Source of the DNA: Acetobacteraceae bacterium
GTDB taxonomy: Bacteria; Pseudomonadota; Alphaproteobacteria; Acetobacterales; Acetobacteraceae
Reading direction: 5' to 3'
Length of the DNA: 33,619 nt
Assembly (NCBI GenBank): GCA_027449745.1
Contig: DAIDKZ010000016.1
Span: 1-33,619, forward strand
Position 1 is the stretch's first letter. Every line of letters starts with the position of its first letter. This document shows, piece after piece, positions 9,406-17,821 of the stretch. Both the position numbers and the translations under genes were made by a program. Under the pieces are notes generated by a model. It did no database searches, was not told the DNA's origin, and saw only the letters and a program-made list of their open reading frames with translations.

Positions 9406-11628
9406 ATGGACGCCGCGCCGCCGGAGCGCGCACGGACGGCCGAGGAGGCGGGGGGCGCGGCGCGCGCCGGGCGGCTGCAGCGTCTCATCGAGGTCCTGCT
9501 CGGCAAGTTCGTCACGCTGGCGCTGGCGGCGGTGGCGCTGGTGCTCGGCATCGCCACCTTCTCGCTGCTGGCCGGCGGCGTGCCGCTCGGTCTGCGGCCG
9601 AACTTGGCCTTTGCTCTGGTGCTGGCGAATGCCGCCGTGCTGCTGCTGCTCGCGGTGGTACTGGCCGGGCGGGTGACGCGCGTCCTCGTCGACCGCAGGC
9701 GCGGATCGGCCGGCTCGCGGCTGCATGTGCGCCTGGTGCTGCTCTACAGCGGCGTCGCCGTCGTGCCCGCCATCGTCGTCGCCGCCTTTGCCACCGCCTT
9801 CTTCGATCTCGGCATCCAGGCCTGGTTCAACGACCGGGTGCAGACCGCGCTCGAGGAGAGCCTGCAAACGGCGCAGGGCTATCTCGACGAGCACCGCAAC
9901 ACGATCCGCGCCGACGCGCTGGCGATGGCGAACGATCTCGGGCAGGCGGGGCACATTCTCGGCGAAGATCCGGACCGGTTCGCCAGGCTGCTCGCCACCC
10001 AGGCGGCGCTGCGCGGCCTGACGGAGGCGGTGGTCTATGAGCCGGTGACCGGGCAGGTCGTCGTCGCCGCCGGGCCGATGGCCGGGCTCGCGGACGAGGC
10101 GCCGCCGAGCTGGGCTACCGACACGGCGCGTCGTGGCGAGGTGGTGGTGATGGATGCCGGCGCCGGCTCGCGCGTGCGCGCGGTGGTGCAGATCAACACC
10201 ACGCCGGCGCTGATGCTGATGATCGACCGCCCGGTCGATCCCGAGATTCTCGACCATATGGGCCGGGTGCAGAAGGCGGTCGCCGAGTACGACCGGCTGA
10301 CGCAGAACCGCTCCGGGCTGCAGATCACCTTCGTGCTGATCTTTGCCGTCGTCACCATGCTGGTGCTGGCCGCGGCGATCCTGATCGGGCTGGTGCTGGC
10401 CAACCAGATCGCCCGCCCGATCGGCGCCCTAATCCTCGCCGCCGAGCGGGTGCGCGCCGGCGACCTCTCGGTGCGCGTTCCCGAGGCGATGACGGCGGAC
10501 GAGATCGCCGGTCTTTCGCGCGCCTTCAACCGCATGACCGGCCAGCTCGGCGCCCAGCGCAGCGAGCTGATGGACGCCTACCGCCAGATCGACGAGCGCC
10601 GGCGCTTCACCGAGACCGTACTCTCCGGCGTGTCCGCCGGCGTCATCGGGCTTGACGAGGCCGGCGCGATCGAACTGCCCAACCGCGCTGCGGGCGAACT
10701 TCTGGGCGAGGACCTGATGGGCGCCATTGGGCGCAAGCTCGCCGACGCGGTGCCGGAGTTCGCCGCGCTCGCCGCCGCCGCTGCCGCGGCGCCGGATCGC
10801 GCGCATACCGCGGAGGTCGAAATCGGCCCCCCCAGCCGGCGGCGCACCCTGCTCGTGCGCATCGGCGCCGAGCGCGCCGCCGGGCACACGAGCGGCTTCG
10901 TCGTCACCTTCGACGACATCACCGAGCTGCAATCGGCCCAGCGCAAGGCAGCCTGGGCCGACGTCGCCCGCCGTATCGCCCACGAGATCAAGAACCCGCT
11001 GACCCCGATCCAGCTCGCCGCCGAACGGCTGAAGCGCCGCTTCACCCGCGAAATCACCTCCGATCCCGACACGTTCGCCCTCTGCGCCGATACCATCGTC
11101 CGCCATGTCGCCGATATCGGGCGCATGGTGGACGAGTTCTCCGCCTTCGCGCGCATGCCCCAGCCGGTGATCCGCCCCGAGGATGTCGGGCGCATCGTGC
11201 GCGAGGCGCTGGTTCTGCAGCGCCACGCCCACCCCGAGATCAGCTGGGAGACGGCGCTGGCCGAGCGCGGTCCGGTCGCGCCGTGTGACCGTCGCCTGCT
11301 CGGCCAGGCGCTCACCAACCTCCTGCAGAACGCCGCCGATGCCATCGCCATGCGGCCGGGCGGCGCGGGCGGGCATGTGTGGATCGCGGTGCGGACGGAG
11401 GTCGACCAGGTGCGCATCCGCGTCGCCGACGACGGCATCGGCCTGCCGGAGGGCGACCGCGCCCGGCTGACGGAGCCCTATGTCACGCACAAGCCGAAGG
11501 GAACCGGCCTTGGTCTTGCCATCGTCAAGAAGATCATGGAGGACCACGGCGGCACGCTGAGCCTCGACGACCGCGCCGGCGGGCAGGGCACGGAGGCGGT
11601 CCTGGCCTTGCCGTTGCGCCGGGGATAG
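9406..11628 (+). CDS. ntrY: Nitrogen/redox sensor kinase NtrY
   Basis: This is a membrane-bound sensor kinase of 740 residues, paired with NtrX. The N-terminus has several transmembrane helices (about residues 28-50, 65-85, 107-127) and a large extracytoplasmic region. A further helix near 305-330 leads into HAMP ([20 protein letters not shown]). A PAS domain follows ([20 protein letters not shown]). The H-box is [20 protein letters not shown] with the phospho-histidine at H526. The ATPase motifs are [16 protein letters not shown] and [13 protein letters not shown]. It begins 11 bases after the ntrC stop. In related bacteria NtrYX responds to nitrogen status and to redox or oxygen. Confidence 0.92.
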   Translation: MDAAPPERARTAEEAGGAARAGRLQRLIEVLLGKFVTLALAAVALVLGIATFSLLAGGVPLGLRPNLAFALVLANAAVLLLLAVVLAGRVTRVLVDRRRGSAGSRLHVRLVLLYSGVAVVPAIVVAAFATAFFDLGIQAWFNDRVQTALEESLQTAQGYLDEHRNTIRADALAMANDLGQAGHILGEDPDRFARLLATQAALRGLTEAVVYEPVTGQVVVAAGPMAGLADEAPPSWATDTARRGEVVVMDAGAGSRVRAVVQINTTPALMLMIDRPVDPEILDHMGRVQKAVAEYDRLTQNRSGLQITFVLIFAVVTMLVLAAAILIGLVLANQIARPIGALILAAERVRAGDLSVRVPEAMTADEIAGLSRAFNRMTGQLGAQRSELMDAYRQIDERRRFTETVLSGVSAGVIGLDEAGAIELPNRAAGELLGEDLMGAIGRKLADAVPEFAALAAAAAAAPDRAHTAEVEIGPPSRRRTLLVRIGAERAAGHTSGFVVTFDDITELQSAQRKAAWADVARRIAHEIKNPLTPIQLAAERLKRRFTREITSDPDTFALCADTIVRHVADIGRMVDEFSAFARMPQPVIRPEDVGRIVREALVLQRHAHPEISWETALAERGPVAPCDRRLLGQALTNLLQNAADAIAMRPGGAGGHVWIAVRTEVDQVRIRVADDGIGLPEGDRARLTEPYVTHKPKGTGLGLAIVKKIMEDHGGTLSLDDRAGGQGTEAVLALPLRRG

Positions 11629-11674
11629 CAGATTGGCGTATGCTGGATTGAAATGACCAGGACCAACCAAGCGC

Positions 11675-13102
11675 ATGGCGCATGAGATTCTCATCGTCGA
11701 CGACGAGCCCGATATCCGGCTGCTGATCGAGGGCATCCTCGGGGATGAGGGCTATGAGACCCGGCAGGCGGGCGACTCCGACGCCGCCATCGCCGCGTTC
11801 CGCGTGCGGCGTCCGGGGCTCGTGGTGCTCGATGTCTGGTTGCAGGGCTCGAAGCTGGATGGGCTCGGCCTGCTCGATCTTTTCCGCCGCGAGGAGCCGG
11901 CGCTGCCGGTGGTGATGATCTCCGGCCACGGCACCATCGAGATGGCGGTCGGCGCGATTCAGCAGGGCGCCTACGACTTCATCGAGAAGCCGTTCCAGTC
12001 CGACCGGCTGCTTCTGGTCATCCGCCGCGCGCTCGAGGCGGCGCAGTTGGTGCGCGAGAATGCCGAACTGCGCCTGCGCGCCGGGCCGGAGAGCGAGCTG
12101 ATCGGCGACAGCGCCGCCATCGCCGGGTTGCGCGGCGCCATCGGCAAGGTCGCGCCCACCGGCTCGCGGGTGCTGATCCAGGGTCCGGCCGGCTCGGGCA
12201 AGGAAGTGGCGGCACGGATGATCCACGCCCGCTCGCGCCGGGCAGAGGGGCCGTTCGTGGTGCTCAACTGCGCCACGCTGCATCCGGCCCGGTTCGAGGA
12301 GGAATTGTTCGGCATCGAGGCCGGGCCGGACCCGCTCGCCCGGCCGCGCCGCGCCGGGGTGCTGGAGCGCGCCCATGGCGGCACGCTGCTGCTCGACGAG
12401 GTCTCGGACATGCCGCTCGAAACCCAGGGCAAGATCGTCCGCGCGCTGCAGGATCAGACCTTCGAGCGGCTCGGCGGGTCGGCGCGGGTGCGGGTGGATG
12501 TGCGCGTGCTCGCCTCCTCCAACCGCGATCTCCAGGCCGAGATCGCGGCCGGCCGGTTCCGTGAGGATTTCTATTACCGCCTGGCCGTGGTACCGCTGCG
12601 GGTGCCGAGCCTGAAGGAGCGCAACGAGGACGTGCCGCTGCTGGCGCGCCATTTCCTCGCCCGCTCGGCCGAGAGTGCCGGCGCGCCGCGGCGGGAGATT
12701 TCCACCGACGCGCTGACCGCGCTCCAGGCCCATGACTGGCCGGGCAATGTGCGCCAGCTGCGCAATGTCATGGAATGGCTGCTGATCATGGCACCCGGCG
12801 CACCCTCCGAGCCGATCCGCGCCGACATGCTGCCGCCCGAGATCGCCGGCGCCGCGCCGCCGCTGCTCAATCTCGACCCGGCCGCGGACCTGATGGCGCT
12901 GCCGCTGCGCGAGGCGCGGGACCTGTTCGAAATTCAATATCTTCAGGCCCAGCTCCTGCGCTTCGGCGGCAATATCAGCCGCACCGCGCTGTTCGTCGGC
13001 ATGGAGCGCAGCGCCTTGCACCGCAAGCTGAAGCAGCTCGGCGTCACCACCGAGGACCGCGCTGCCGCCGAGCCGGCCGAACGTCCCTACGGCGCCAGAT
13101 AG
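11675..13102 (+). CDS. ntrX: Response regulator NtrX
   Basis: The 475-residue partner of NtrY has a receiver domain with the acceptor aspartate at about D53 (LVVLDVWLQG) and KPF near residue 109. The AAA+ domain has Walker A GPAGSGKE and Walker B LLLDEVSD. The C-terminal helix-turn-helix is GGNISRTALFVGMERSALHR. Where NtrC has GAFTGA this protein reads GIEAGPDPLARP, so the sigma-54 contact loop is missing, as is common for alphaproteobacterial NtrX. It probably regulates without sigma-54. The 46-bp gap after ntrY has no strong promoter. The 3' end overlaps the convergent livF gene by 16 bases. Confidence 0.92.
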   Translation: MAHEILIVDDEPDIRLLIEGILGDEGYETRQAGDSDAAIAAFRVRRPGLVVLDVWLQGSKLDGLGLLDLFRREEPALPVVMISGHGTIEMAVGAIQQGAYDFIEKPFQSDRLLLVIRRALEAAQLVRENAELRLRAGPESELIGDSAAIAGLRGAIGKVAPTGSRVLIQGPAGSGKEVAARMIHARSRRAEGPFVVLNCATLHPARFEEELFGIEAGPDPLARPRRAGVLERAHGGTLLLDEVSDMPLETQGKIVRALQDQTFERLGGSARVRVDVRVLASSNRDLQAEIAAGRFREDFYYRLAVVPLRVPSLKERNEDVPLLARHFLARSAESAGAPRREISTDALTALQAHDWPGNVRQLRNVMEWLLIMAPGAPSEPIRADMLPPEIAGAAPPLLNLDPAADLMALPLREARDLFEIQYLQAQLLRFGGNISRTALFVGMERSALHRKLKQLGVTTEDRAAAEPAERPYGAR

Positions 13103-13788
13103 CGCTGCCGCGCCGGGGCGTCCGCCGCGAGCGCGGCCTGGCTGCCGGACCAGACGATGGCGCCCTTCTCCATCACCAGCACCTGATCGGCGACGGCGCG
13201 GGCGAAGGCCGGTCCCTGCTCGGCGATCAGCAGGCTGACGCCCTCGTCGCGCAGCGCCCGCACCGCTTGCTCGATCTGGCGCAGCATCAGCGGCGCCAGG
13301 CCCTCGCCGGGCTCGTCGAGCAGGACCAGGCGGGGATTGCCCATCAGGGTGCGCGCGATGGCGAGCATCTGCTGCTCGCCGCCGCTCATCCGCCCGGCGG
13401 GCCGGCGGCGAAGCTCGGCCAGCGCCGGGAACAGCGCGAACAGCCGCGCCTGCGTCCACGGCGCCAGGCCCGGGCGCGGCGGGTGGCGGCCGGTTTCGAG
13501 ATTCTCGGCCACCGTGAGATCGGCGAACACCCGCCGCTCCTCGGGCACGTAGCCGATGCCGGCGCGCGCGATGCGGTGCGGCGGCAGGCCGGCAATGTCG
13601 GCCGTCTGGAAGCGGATCCGCCCCGCCCGTGGCGGCACCAGTCCGATCAGCGATTTCAGCACCGTGCTCTTGCCGGCGCCGTTGCGCCCGAGCAGCACGG
13701 CGACGCTGCCGGGGGCGATGGCGAAGCCGACATCGTGCAGGATCTGGGCGCGGCCATAGAAACTGCACAGACGCTCGACCTCGAGCAT
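13087..13788 (-). CDS. livF: Branched-chain-amino-acid-type ABC transporter ATPase (LivF-like)
   Basis: This is a cytoplasmic nucleotide-binding subunit of 233 residues. Walker A is GRNGAGKST, the ABC signature MSGGEQQMLAIAR, and Walker B LVLLDEPGEGLAP. The GYVPEERRVF segment is typical of LivF. The start codon ATG 13788 shares its A with the stop of livG (TGATG); a GTG three bases upstream is also possible. It is the last gene of the eight-gene operon, and its 3' end overlaps ntrX on the other strand. The transported solute is not necessarily an amino acid; the operon suggests an aromatic heterocycle. Confidence 0.9.
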   Translation of the reverse strand: MLEVERLCSFYGRAQILHDVGFAIAPGSVAVLLGRNGAGKSTVLKSLIGLVPPRAGRIRFQTADIAGLPPHRIARAGIGYVPEERRVFADLTVAENLETGRHPPRPGLAPWTQARLFALFPALAELRRRPAGRMSGGEQQMLAIARTLMGNPRLVLLDEPGEGLAPLMLRQIEQAVRALRDEGVSLLIAEQGPAFARAVADQVLVMEKGAIVWSGSQAALAADAPARQRYLAP

Positions 13789-14531
13789 CACGCCTCCACC
13801 CCAAGATAGACTCGTTGCACTTCGGCATCGGCACGGATATCCGCCGGGCGGCCGGCGGCGATCAGCACGCCGCGGGCGAGCACCAGAATCCGGTCGGCGG
13901 TGGCGAACACCGCGTCCATGTCGTGCTCGGTGAAGAGCACGCCGAGCCCGCGCTCGCCGGCGAGGCGGCGGATCAGCGCCATCAGCGCGCCGCGCTCGCC
14001 CGGCGCCATCCCGGCCGTCGGCTCGTCCATCAGCAAAAGGCGTGGCGCGCCGGCGAGGGCGACGGCGAGTTCGAGGCGCTTCAGATCGCCATAGGCGAGC
14101 ACCGCGGCGGCGCGATCGGCCTCGGCCGCCATGCCGAGTTCGGCGAGCAGCGCCTCAGCTTCGGCGCGGAAAACGGCGGCGGCCGGGCGCCAGAACCGCC
14201 AGATCTGCCGGTGATGCGCGAGCAAGGCGAGCTGGACGTTCTCGCGCACCGTCATCGAGGCGAAGGTCGCGGTGATCTGGAAGCTGCGCCCGACGCCGCG
14301 CCGGCAGATCGAGGCCGGGTCGAGGCCGGTGATGTCCCGCCCGTCGAGGCGGATCCGCCCGGCGCTCGGGCGGAGCTGGCCGGAGAGCAGGTTGAAGCAG
14401 GTCGATTTGCCGGCGCCGTTGGGCCCGATCAGCGCCACCACCTCGCCGGCGGCGACGGCGAAGGAGACATCGCGCAGCGCGGCGACGCCGCCGAAGCAAC
14501 GCGCCAGGCGCTCGGCGGCGAGCAACGTCAC
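13788..14531 (-). CDS. livG: Branched-chain-amino-acid-type ABC transporter ATPase (LivG-like)
   Basis: This is a 247-residue nucleotide-binding subunit. Walker A is GPNGAGKST, the degenerate signature LAYGDLKRLELAVALA is the form usual in LivG, and Walker B is LLLMDEPTAGMAP followed by the switch H in FTEHDMD. The segment RRGVGRSFQ is also LivG-like. The GTG start at 14531 overlaps the permease stop (GTGA). It would pair with LivF to drive the fused permease. Confidence 0.9.
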   Translation of the reverse strand: MTLLAAERLARCFGGVAALRDVSFAVAAGEVVALIGPNGAGKSTCFNLLSGQLRPSAGRIRLDGRDITGLDPASICRRGVGRSFQITATFASMTVRENVQLALLAHHRQIWRFWRPAAAVFRAEAEALLAELGMAAEADRAAAVLAYGDLKRLELAVALAGAPRLLLMDEPTAGMAPGERGALMALIRRLAGERGLGVLFTEHDMDAVFATADRILVLARGVLIAAGRPADIRADAEVQRVYLGVEA

Positions 14532-16357
14532 GCCCGCACCCGCCGCGCCGCCGCCCCGGCGATGCCCTGCGGAAACAGCAGCACCATGGCGACGATGGCC
14601 GCCCCGAGCACCAGCCGCCAGGCATCGGTCGCCAGCAGCAGCGCGTCGTAGAGCCCGGTATAGACCACCGCGCCGACGAACGGCCCGCTCATCGTGCCGA
14701 TACCGCCCAGCAGCACCATCAGCAGCGCGTCCACCGAGCGGCCGAGGCCGAGATAGGTCGGGAAGACGCTGCCCTTGGCGAAGGCGAACAGGGCGCCGGC
14801 GAGCCCGGCGGCGGCACCGGCCAGCGTGAAGGCGGCCCAGCGCAGCCGCGTGATGTCGAGCCCGATGGCCGCCGCGCGCTGCGGCGCGTCGCGCGCGCCC
14901 CGCAGCGCATAGCCGAACGGTGCCTGGAGCGCGCGGCGCAGCACCAGCGCGCCGCCGACGCAGAGCGCCAGGGCGAGGAAGTAGAACCCGACCGGCCCAC
15001 CCAGCCAGCGCGGCGGCCAGACGCCGAGCAGCCCGTTGTCGCCGCCGGAAATCTCTCCGAACTGCATCGCCCCGGCCCAGACGATCTGCGCGAAGGCAAG
15101 GGTGAGCATGGCGAGATAGACGCCGGCGAGGCGCACGACGACCAGCCCGAACAGGGCGGCGACGGCGCCGGCGAGCAGCATCCCCATCACCAGCGCCAGC
15201 GGCAGCGGCGCGCGCAGGGCCAGCGCGGCGAGTGCCGCCCCGTAGGCGCCGAGCCCGAACCAGGCGGCGTGGCCGAAGCTCGCCATGCCGCCCGGCCCCA
15301 TCATCAGGTGCAGCGAGGCAGCGAAGAGCAGCGCGATCAGCGCCTCGGTGGCGACCGAGAGCAGGAACGGCCCGGCGACGAAGGGCAGGGCCAGGGCGGC
15401 GAGGAGGGCGGCGAGGGCGAGGGCCCGCAGCGCCGGCGTGGCCGGGCGGATGAGGTCCGGCATAGCGGCTCGCCCCGTCTCGTCCGGCACGCGGCCGAGC
15501 AGCCCGTGCGGGCGCAGCACCAGCGCCACGGCCATCACCACGAACACCAGCACCAGCGTGCTGCGCGGGACCAGCGCGATGCCGAACGCCTGCAGCAGCC
15601 CGATGAGCAGGCTGGCCAGCGCGGCGCCGGACAGGCTGCCGAGCCCGCCGACGACGACGACCACGAAGGCGTCGGTGACACTGGAAAACCCCATCTGCAG
15701 CGTCGCCGTCGCGTCCGGCAGGCCGAGCGCGCCGCCGAGCCCGGCTAGTCCGGCGCCGAGGGCGAAGACACCGGTGAACAGCCAGCGCTGATCGACGCCG
15801 AGGCAGGCGAGCATGTCCCGATCCGCGGTCGCGGCGCGCACCAGCACACCCCAGCGCGTGGTGCGGAACAGCGCCAGCAGGGCGAGGTAGACCGCGGGGC
15901 CGAGCCCGATCAGCACCAGATCGTAGAGCGGGAACCGGGCAGCGCCGATGCGCACTGCGGCGGCGAGAAAGCCGGGGCGGGGCAGGGCTAGATCCTCCGC
16001 GCCCCAGACCCGCTGGGTGAGATCCTCGGCCATCAGTGCGACGGCGAAGGTGGCGAGGAGCTGGAACAGGTCCGGGGCCCGGTAGAGCCGCCGCAGCAGC
16101 CCGATTTCGAGCGCCGCGCCGAGCGCGGCGACGATGGCGGCGGTGGCGAGCGCGCCGAGCGCGAAGCCCACCGGCGTCGGCGGCGCGCGGGTGATCAACG
16201 AGTAGCCGAGATAGGCGCCCAGCATGTAGAGGCTGCCATGGGCGAAATTGACCACGCGGGTGACGCCGAAAATCACCGTCAGCCCGGCGGCGAGGAGGAA
16301 AAGTTGGGCGGCGGTGGCGAGCCCGGTGAGCAGCTGGAGGAAGAAAAATCCGTGCAT
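14528..16357 (-). CDS. livHM: Fused LivH-LivM ABC transporter permease
   Basis: One open frame of 609 residues carries both permease subunits of a HAAT-type transporter. Residues 1 to about 290 match LivH (GLTVIFGVTRVVNFAHGSLYM; VVVGGLGSLSGA; LRPHGLLG). From about residue 299 the chain matches LivM (MGPGGMASFGHAAWFGLGAY; AMQFGEISGGDNGL; VLLGGIGTMSGPFVGA). No stop codon separates them. An ATG at 15463 (MPDLIRP) lies at the junction and could also start a free LivM. About 16-18 membrane helices are expected. ATG 16357 lies 16 bases after the upstream stop. No periplasmic binding protein gene is present in the operon. Confidence 0.88.
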   Translation of the reverse strand: MHGFFFLQLLTGLATAAQLFLLAAGLTVIFGVTRVVNFAHGSLYMLGAYLGYSLITRAPPTPVGFALGALATAAIVAALGAALEIGLLRRLYRAPDLFQLLATFAVALMAEDLTQRVWGAEDLALPRPGFLAAAVRIGAARFPLYDLVLIGLGPAVYLALLALFRTTRWGVLVRAATADRDMLACLGVDQRWLFTGVFALGAGLAGLGGALGLPDATATLQMGFSSVTDAFVVVVVGGLGSLSGAALASLLIGLLQAFGIALVPRSTLVLVFVVMAVALVLRPHGLLGRVPDETGRAAMPDLIRPATPALRALALAALLAALALPFVAGPFLLSVATEALIALLFAASLHLMMGPGGMASFGHAAWFGLGAYGAALAALALRAPLPLALVMGMLLAGAVAALFGLVVVRLAGVYLAMLTLAFAQIVWAGAMQFGEISGGDNGLLGVWPPRWLGGPVGFYFLALALCVGGALVLRRALQAPFGYALRGARDAPQRAAAIGLDITRLRWAAFTLAGAAAGLAGALFAFAKGSVFPTYLGLGRSVDALLMVLLGGIGTMSGPFVGAVVYTGLYDALLLATDAWRLVLGAAIVAMVLLFPQGIAGAAARRVRA

Positions 16358-16373
16358 CAGAAACGCGCGGCGC

Positions 16374-16949
16374 TCACCGCAGCCCGTCCTTGCCCTCGAT
16401 CTGATCGGCGCTGAGCCCGCCGATGCGCGGGAGCGGGCGGCCGGAATCGGTGACGACGACGGCAACCACGATCTCGTCGCGGCGCGGCGCGTCCGCCACG
16501 CGCACCTCCATGGCGTCGAAATGGCTGCGCACGAAGGCCGCGTCCTTGTGGCCGAGCGGAACGTCGATCGCCGCGCCCATGCCGGCCCGCTTCTTGGCAC
16601 TCGGCACCAGCGCCGCGCCCTTTTCGACCGCCTGGCGCAGCGGCGCGCCGAGCTTGGGATGGAGGATCGCCGCGGCATGCTCCAGCTCGCCATCCTCGCC
16701 GACGATCGCCGCCTTGCCGTAGCTCTGCGCCTCGTGTGGGGCGATGCCGAGCGCGCGCACCGCTCGCTCGCCGAGCAGCCCGCCCAGCATCTCGCCGATG
16801 GCGATCAGCTCGCCGAGATCCTCGACGAAGCGCCCGGCAAAGGGATTGGCGATCACCGCGATGGCGGCGGCCTTGCGGGTTCGCGGGCGGATATCGCGCT
16901 CGGCTTCCCGATGGGTCTCCTCGACGATGGTCAGCAACTTGCGGATCAT
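16374..16949 (-). CDS. AA_synth / DUF1185 family protein
   Basis: The 191-residue soluble protein matches the AA_synth (DUF1185) family. The family name implies amino-acid synthesis, but no reaction is established that I know of. Visible conserved stretches are AVIANPFAGRF near residue 35, YGKAAIVGEDGELEHAAA, and KKRAGMGAAIDVPLGHKDA. The family is often found next to amidohydrolase, UPF0280 or heterocycle-degradation genes. Here its ATG overlaps the UPF0280 stop (ATGA) and the transporter follows. Role in this operon: unknown, perhaps ring-opening or processing of a reduced intermediate. Confidence 0.75.
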   Translation of the reverse strand: MIRKLLTIVEETHREAERDIRPRTRKAAAIAVIANPFAGRFVEDLGELIAIGEMLGGLLGERAVRALGIAPHEAQSYGKAAIVGEDGELEHAAAILHPKLGAPLRQAVEKGAALVPSAKKRAGMGAAIDVPLGHKDAAFVRSHFDAMEVRVADAPRRDEIVVAVVVTDSGRPLPRIGGLSADQIEGKDGLR

Positions 16950-17821
16950 ACGGCATTCTCCATGCGGAATGGCGCCCCGATCGGCGTCCCGGTGACCATC
17001 ATCCGCCCGCGCAGGGCGAGCGCGGCGGCGAGGATGCGGCCTTCGCGGACCCAATGTTCGGCCAGCCGGCGTCCAGCGGCCAGCGCGCGGTCGATCTCCT
17101 CGGCCGCCAGCGGGCCGACCGACCAGGTGACCGCGATCGTGCCGAGATCGCTGTCCGGGTCGATGGCGGCGGCGGGGCGGCGGACGATGGATGGATGGCC
17201 GGGCAGATCGACCGCGTTGGCGATCACCGTGGCGGCGGCGTCGGCCTCGGCGGCGGTCGGGGCCAGCACCGTGACCGCGTCGGCGATGCCGAGCGAAAAA
17301 CTGCGCCCGCCGCGACCCTTGCAGGCGCGCCCGGAGGTGGCGACGCCGCGCCCCGGTGCCGCCGCGTCGAGCAGCAGGATGGCGTCGATGGCCGGGGCGG
17401 CGAGATCCGTGACCATCCCGCACTGGAGCCGCTCCCCAGGTGCGAGGTGGAAGGCGATGTCGCCGCCATTGTCGACGAACGCGCGACCGAGGTGCCGCCC
17501 GCGGATCAGCGCGGCGAGCACATGGTCGGCGACGGCGCCAGCCACCGCCGCCATCGGGGTGATGAAGCGCGCGGCGTAGGGCAGGCAGGCGCGGTGCATC
17601 GCGCGAGCCACCGCGGCGGTCGGCAGCGGCGCCGGCAGCTTTGTGCGCAGCAGCGCCAGCTCGGCGCAGAGCGCCGGCAGGATGGCGGGGAAGGCCGCGA
17701 CGGCCTGCGCGTAGGCGCGGCGGATCTCCTCCGCCGGCCCCTCGGCGCGGCAGAGACAGTCGATCGGCCCGTGCTGCAGATGCAGCCGCCCGTCCGCCAG
17801 CAGCGCGGCGTGCGCGCTCAC
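16946..17821 (-). CDS. UPF0280 family protein (distant ApbE-like)
   Basis: The 291-residue protein matches UPF0280, an uncharacterised family distantly related to ApbE flavin transferases. ApbE/UPF0280-like landmarks are PMAAVAGAVADHVLAAL, FVDNGGDIAFHL and VATSGRACKGRGGRSFS, followed by ADAVTVLAPTAAEADAAATVIANAV. No signal peptide is present, so it should act in the cytoplasm. The GTG start at 17821 overlaps the stop of the reductase-like gene. It may modify or supply a cofactor for the neighbouring oxidoreductases, but that is inference from position and fold only. Confidence 0.75.
   Translation of the reverse strand: MSAHAALLADGRLHLQHGPIDCLCRAEGPAEEIRRAYAQAVAAFPAILPALCAELALLRTKLPAPLPTAAVARAMHRACLPYAARFITPMAAVAGAVADHVLAALIRGRHLGRAFVDNGGDIAFHLAPGERLQCGMVTDLAAPAIDAILLLDAAAPGRGVATSGRACKGRGGRSFSLGIADAVTVLAPTAAEADAAATVIANAVDLPGHPSIVRRPAAAIDPDSDLGTIAVTWSVGPLAAEEIDRALAAGRRLAEHWVREGRILAAALALRGRMMVTGTPIGAPFRMENAV

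Noticed and set aside
11629-11674. Sigma-54 type promoter between ntrY and ntrX
   Set aside because: A TGG is present, but the GC that should lie 10 bases after GG is not; the spacing fails.
15281-15791. Plus-strand frames opposite the fused permease
   Set aside because: They are antisense to continuous LivH/LivM similarity and carry no motif.
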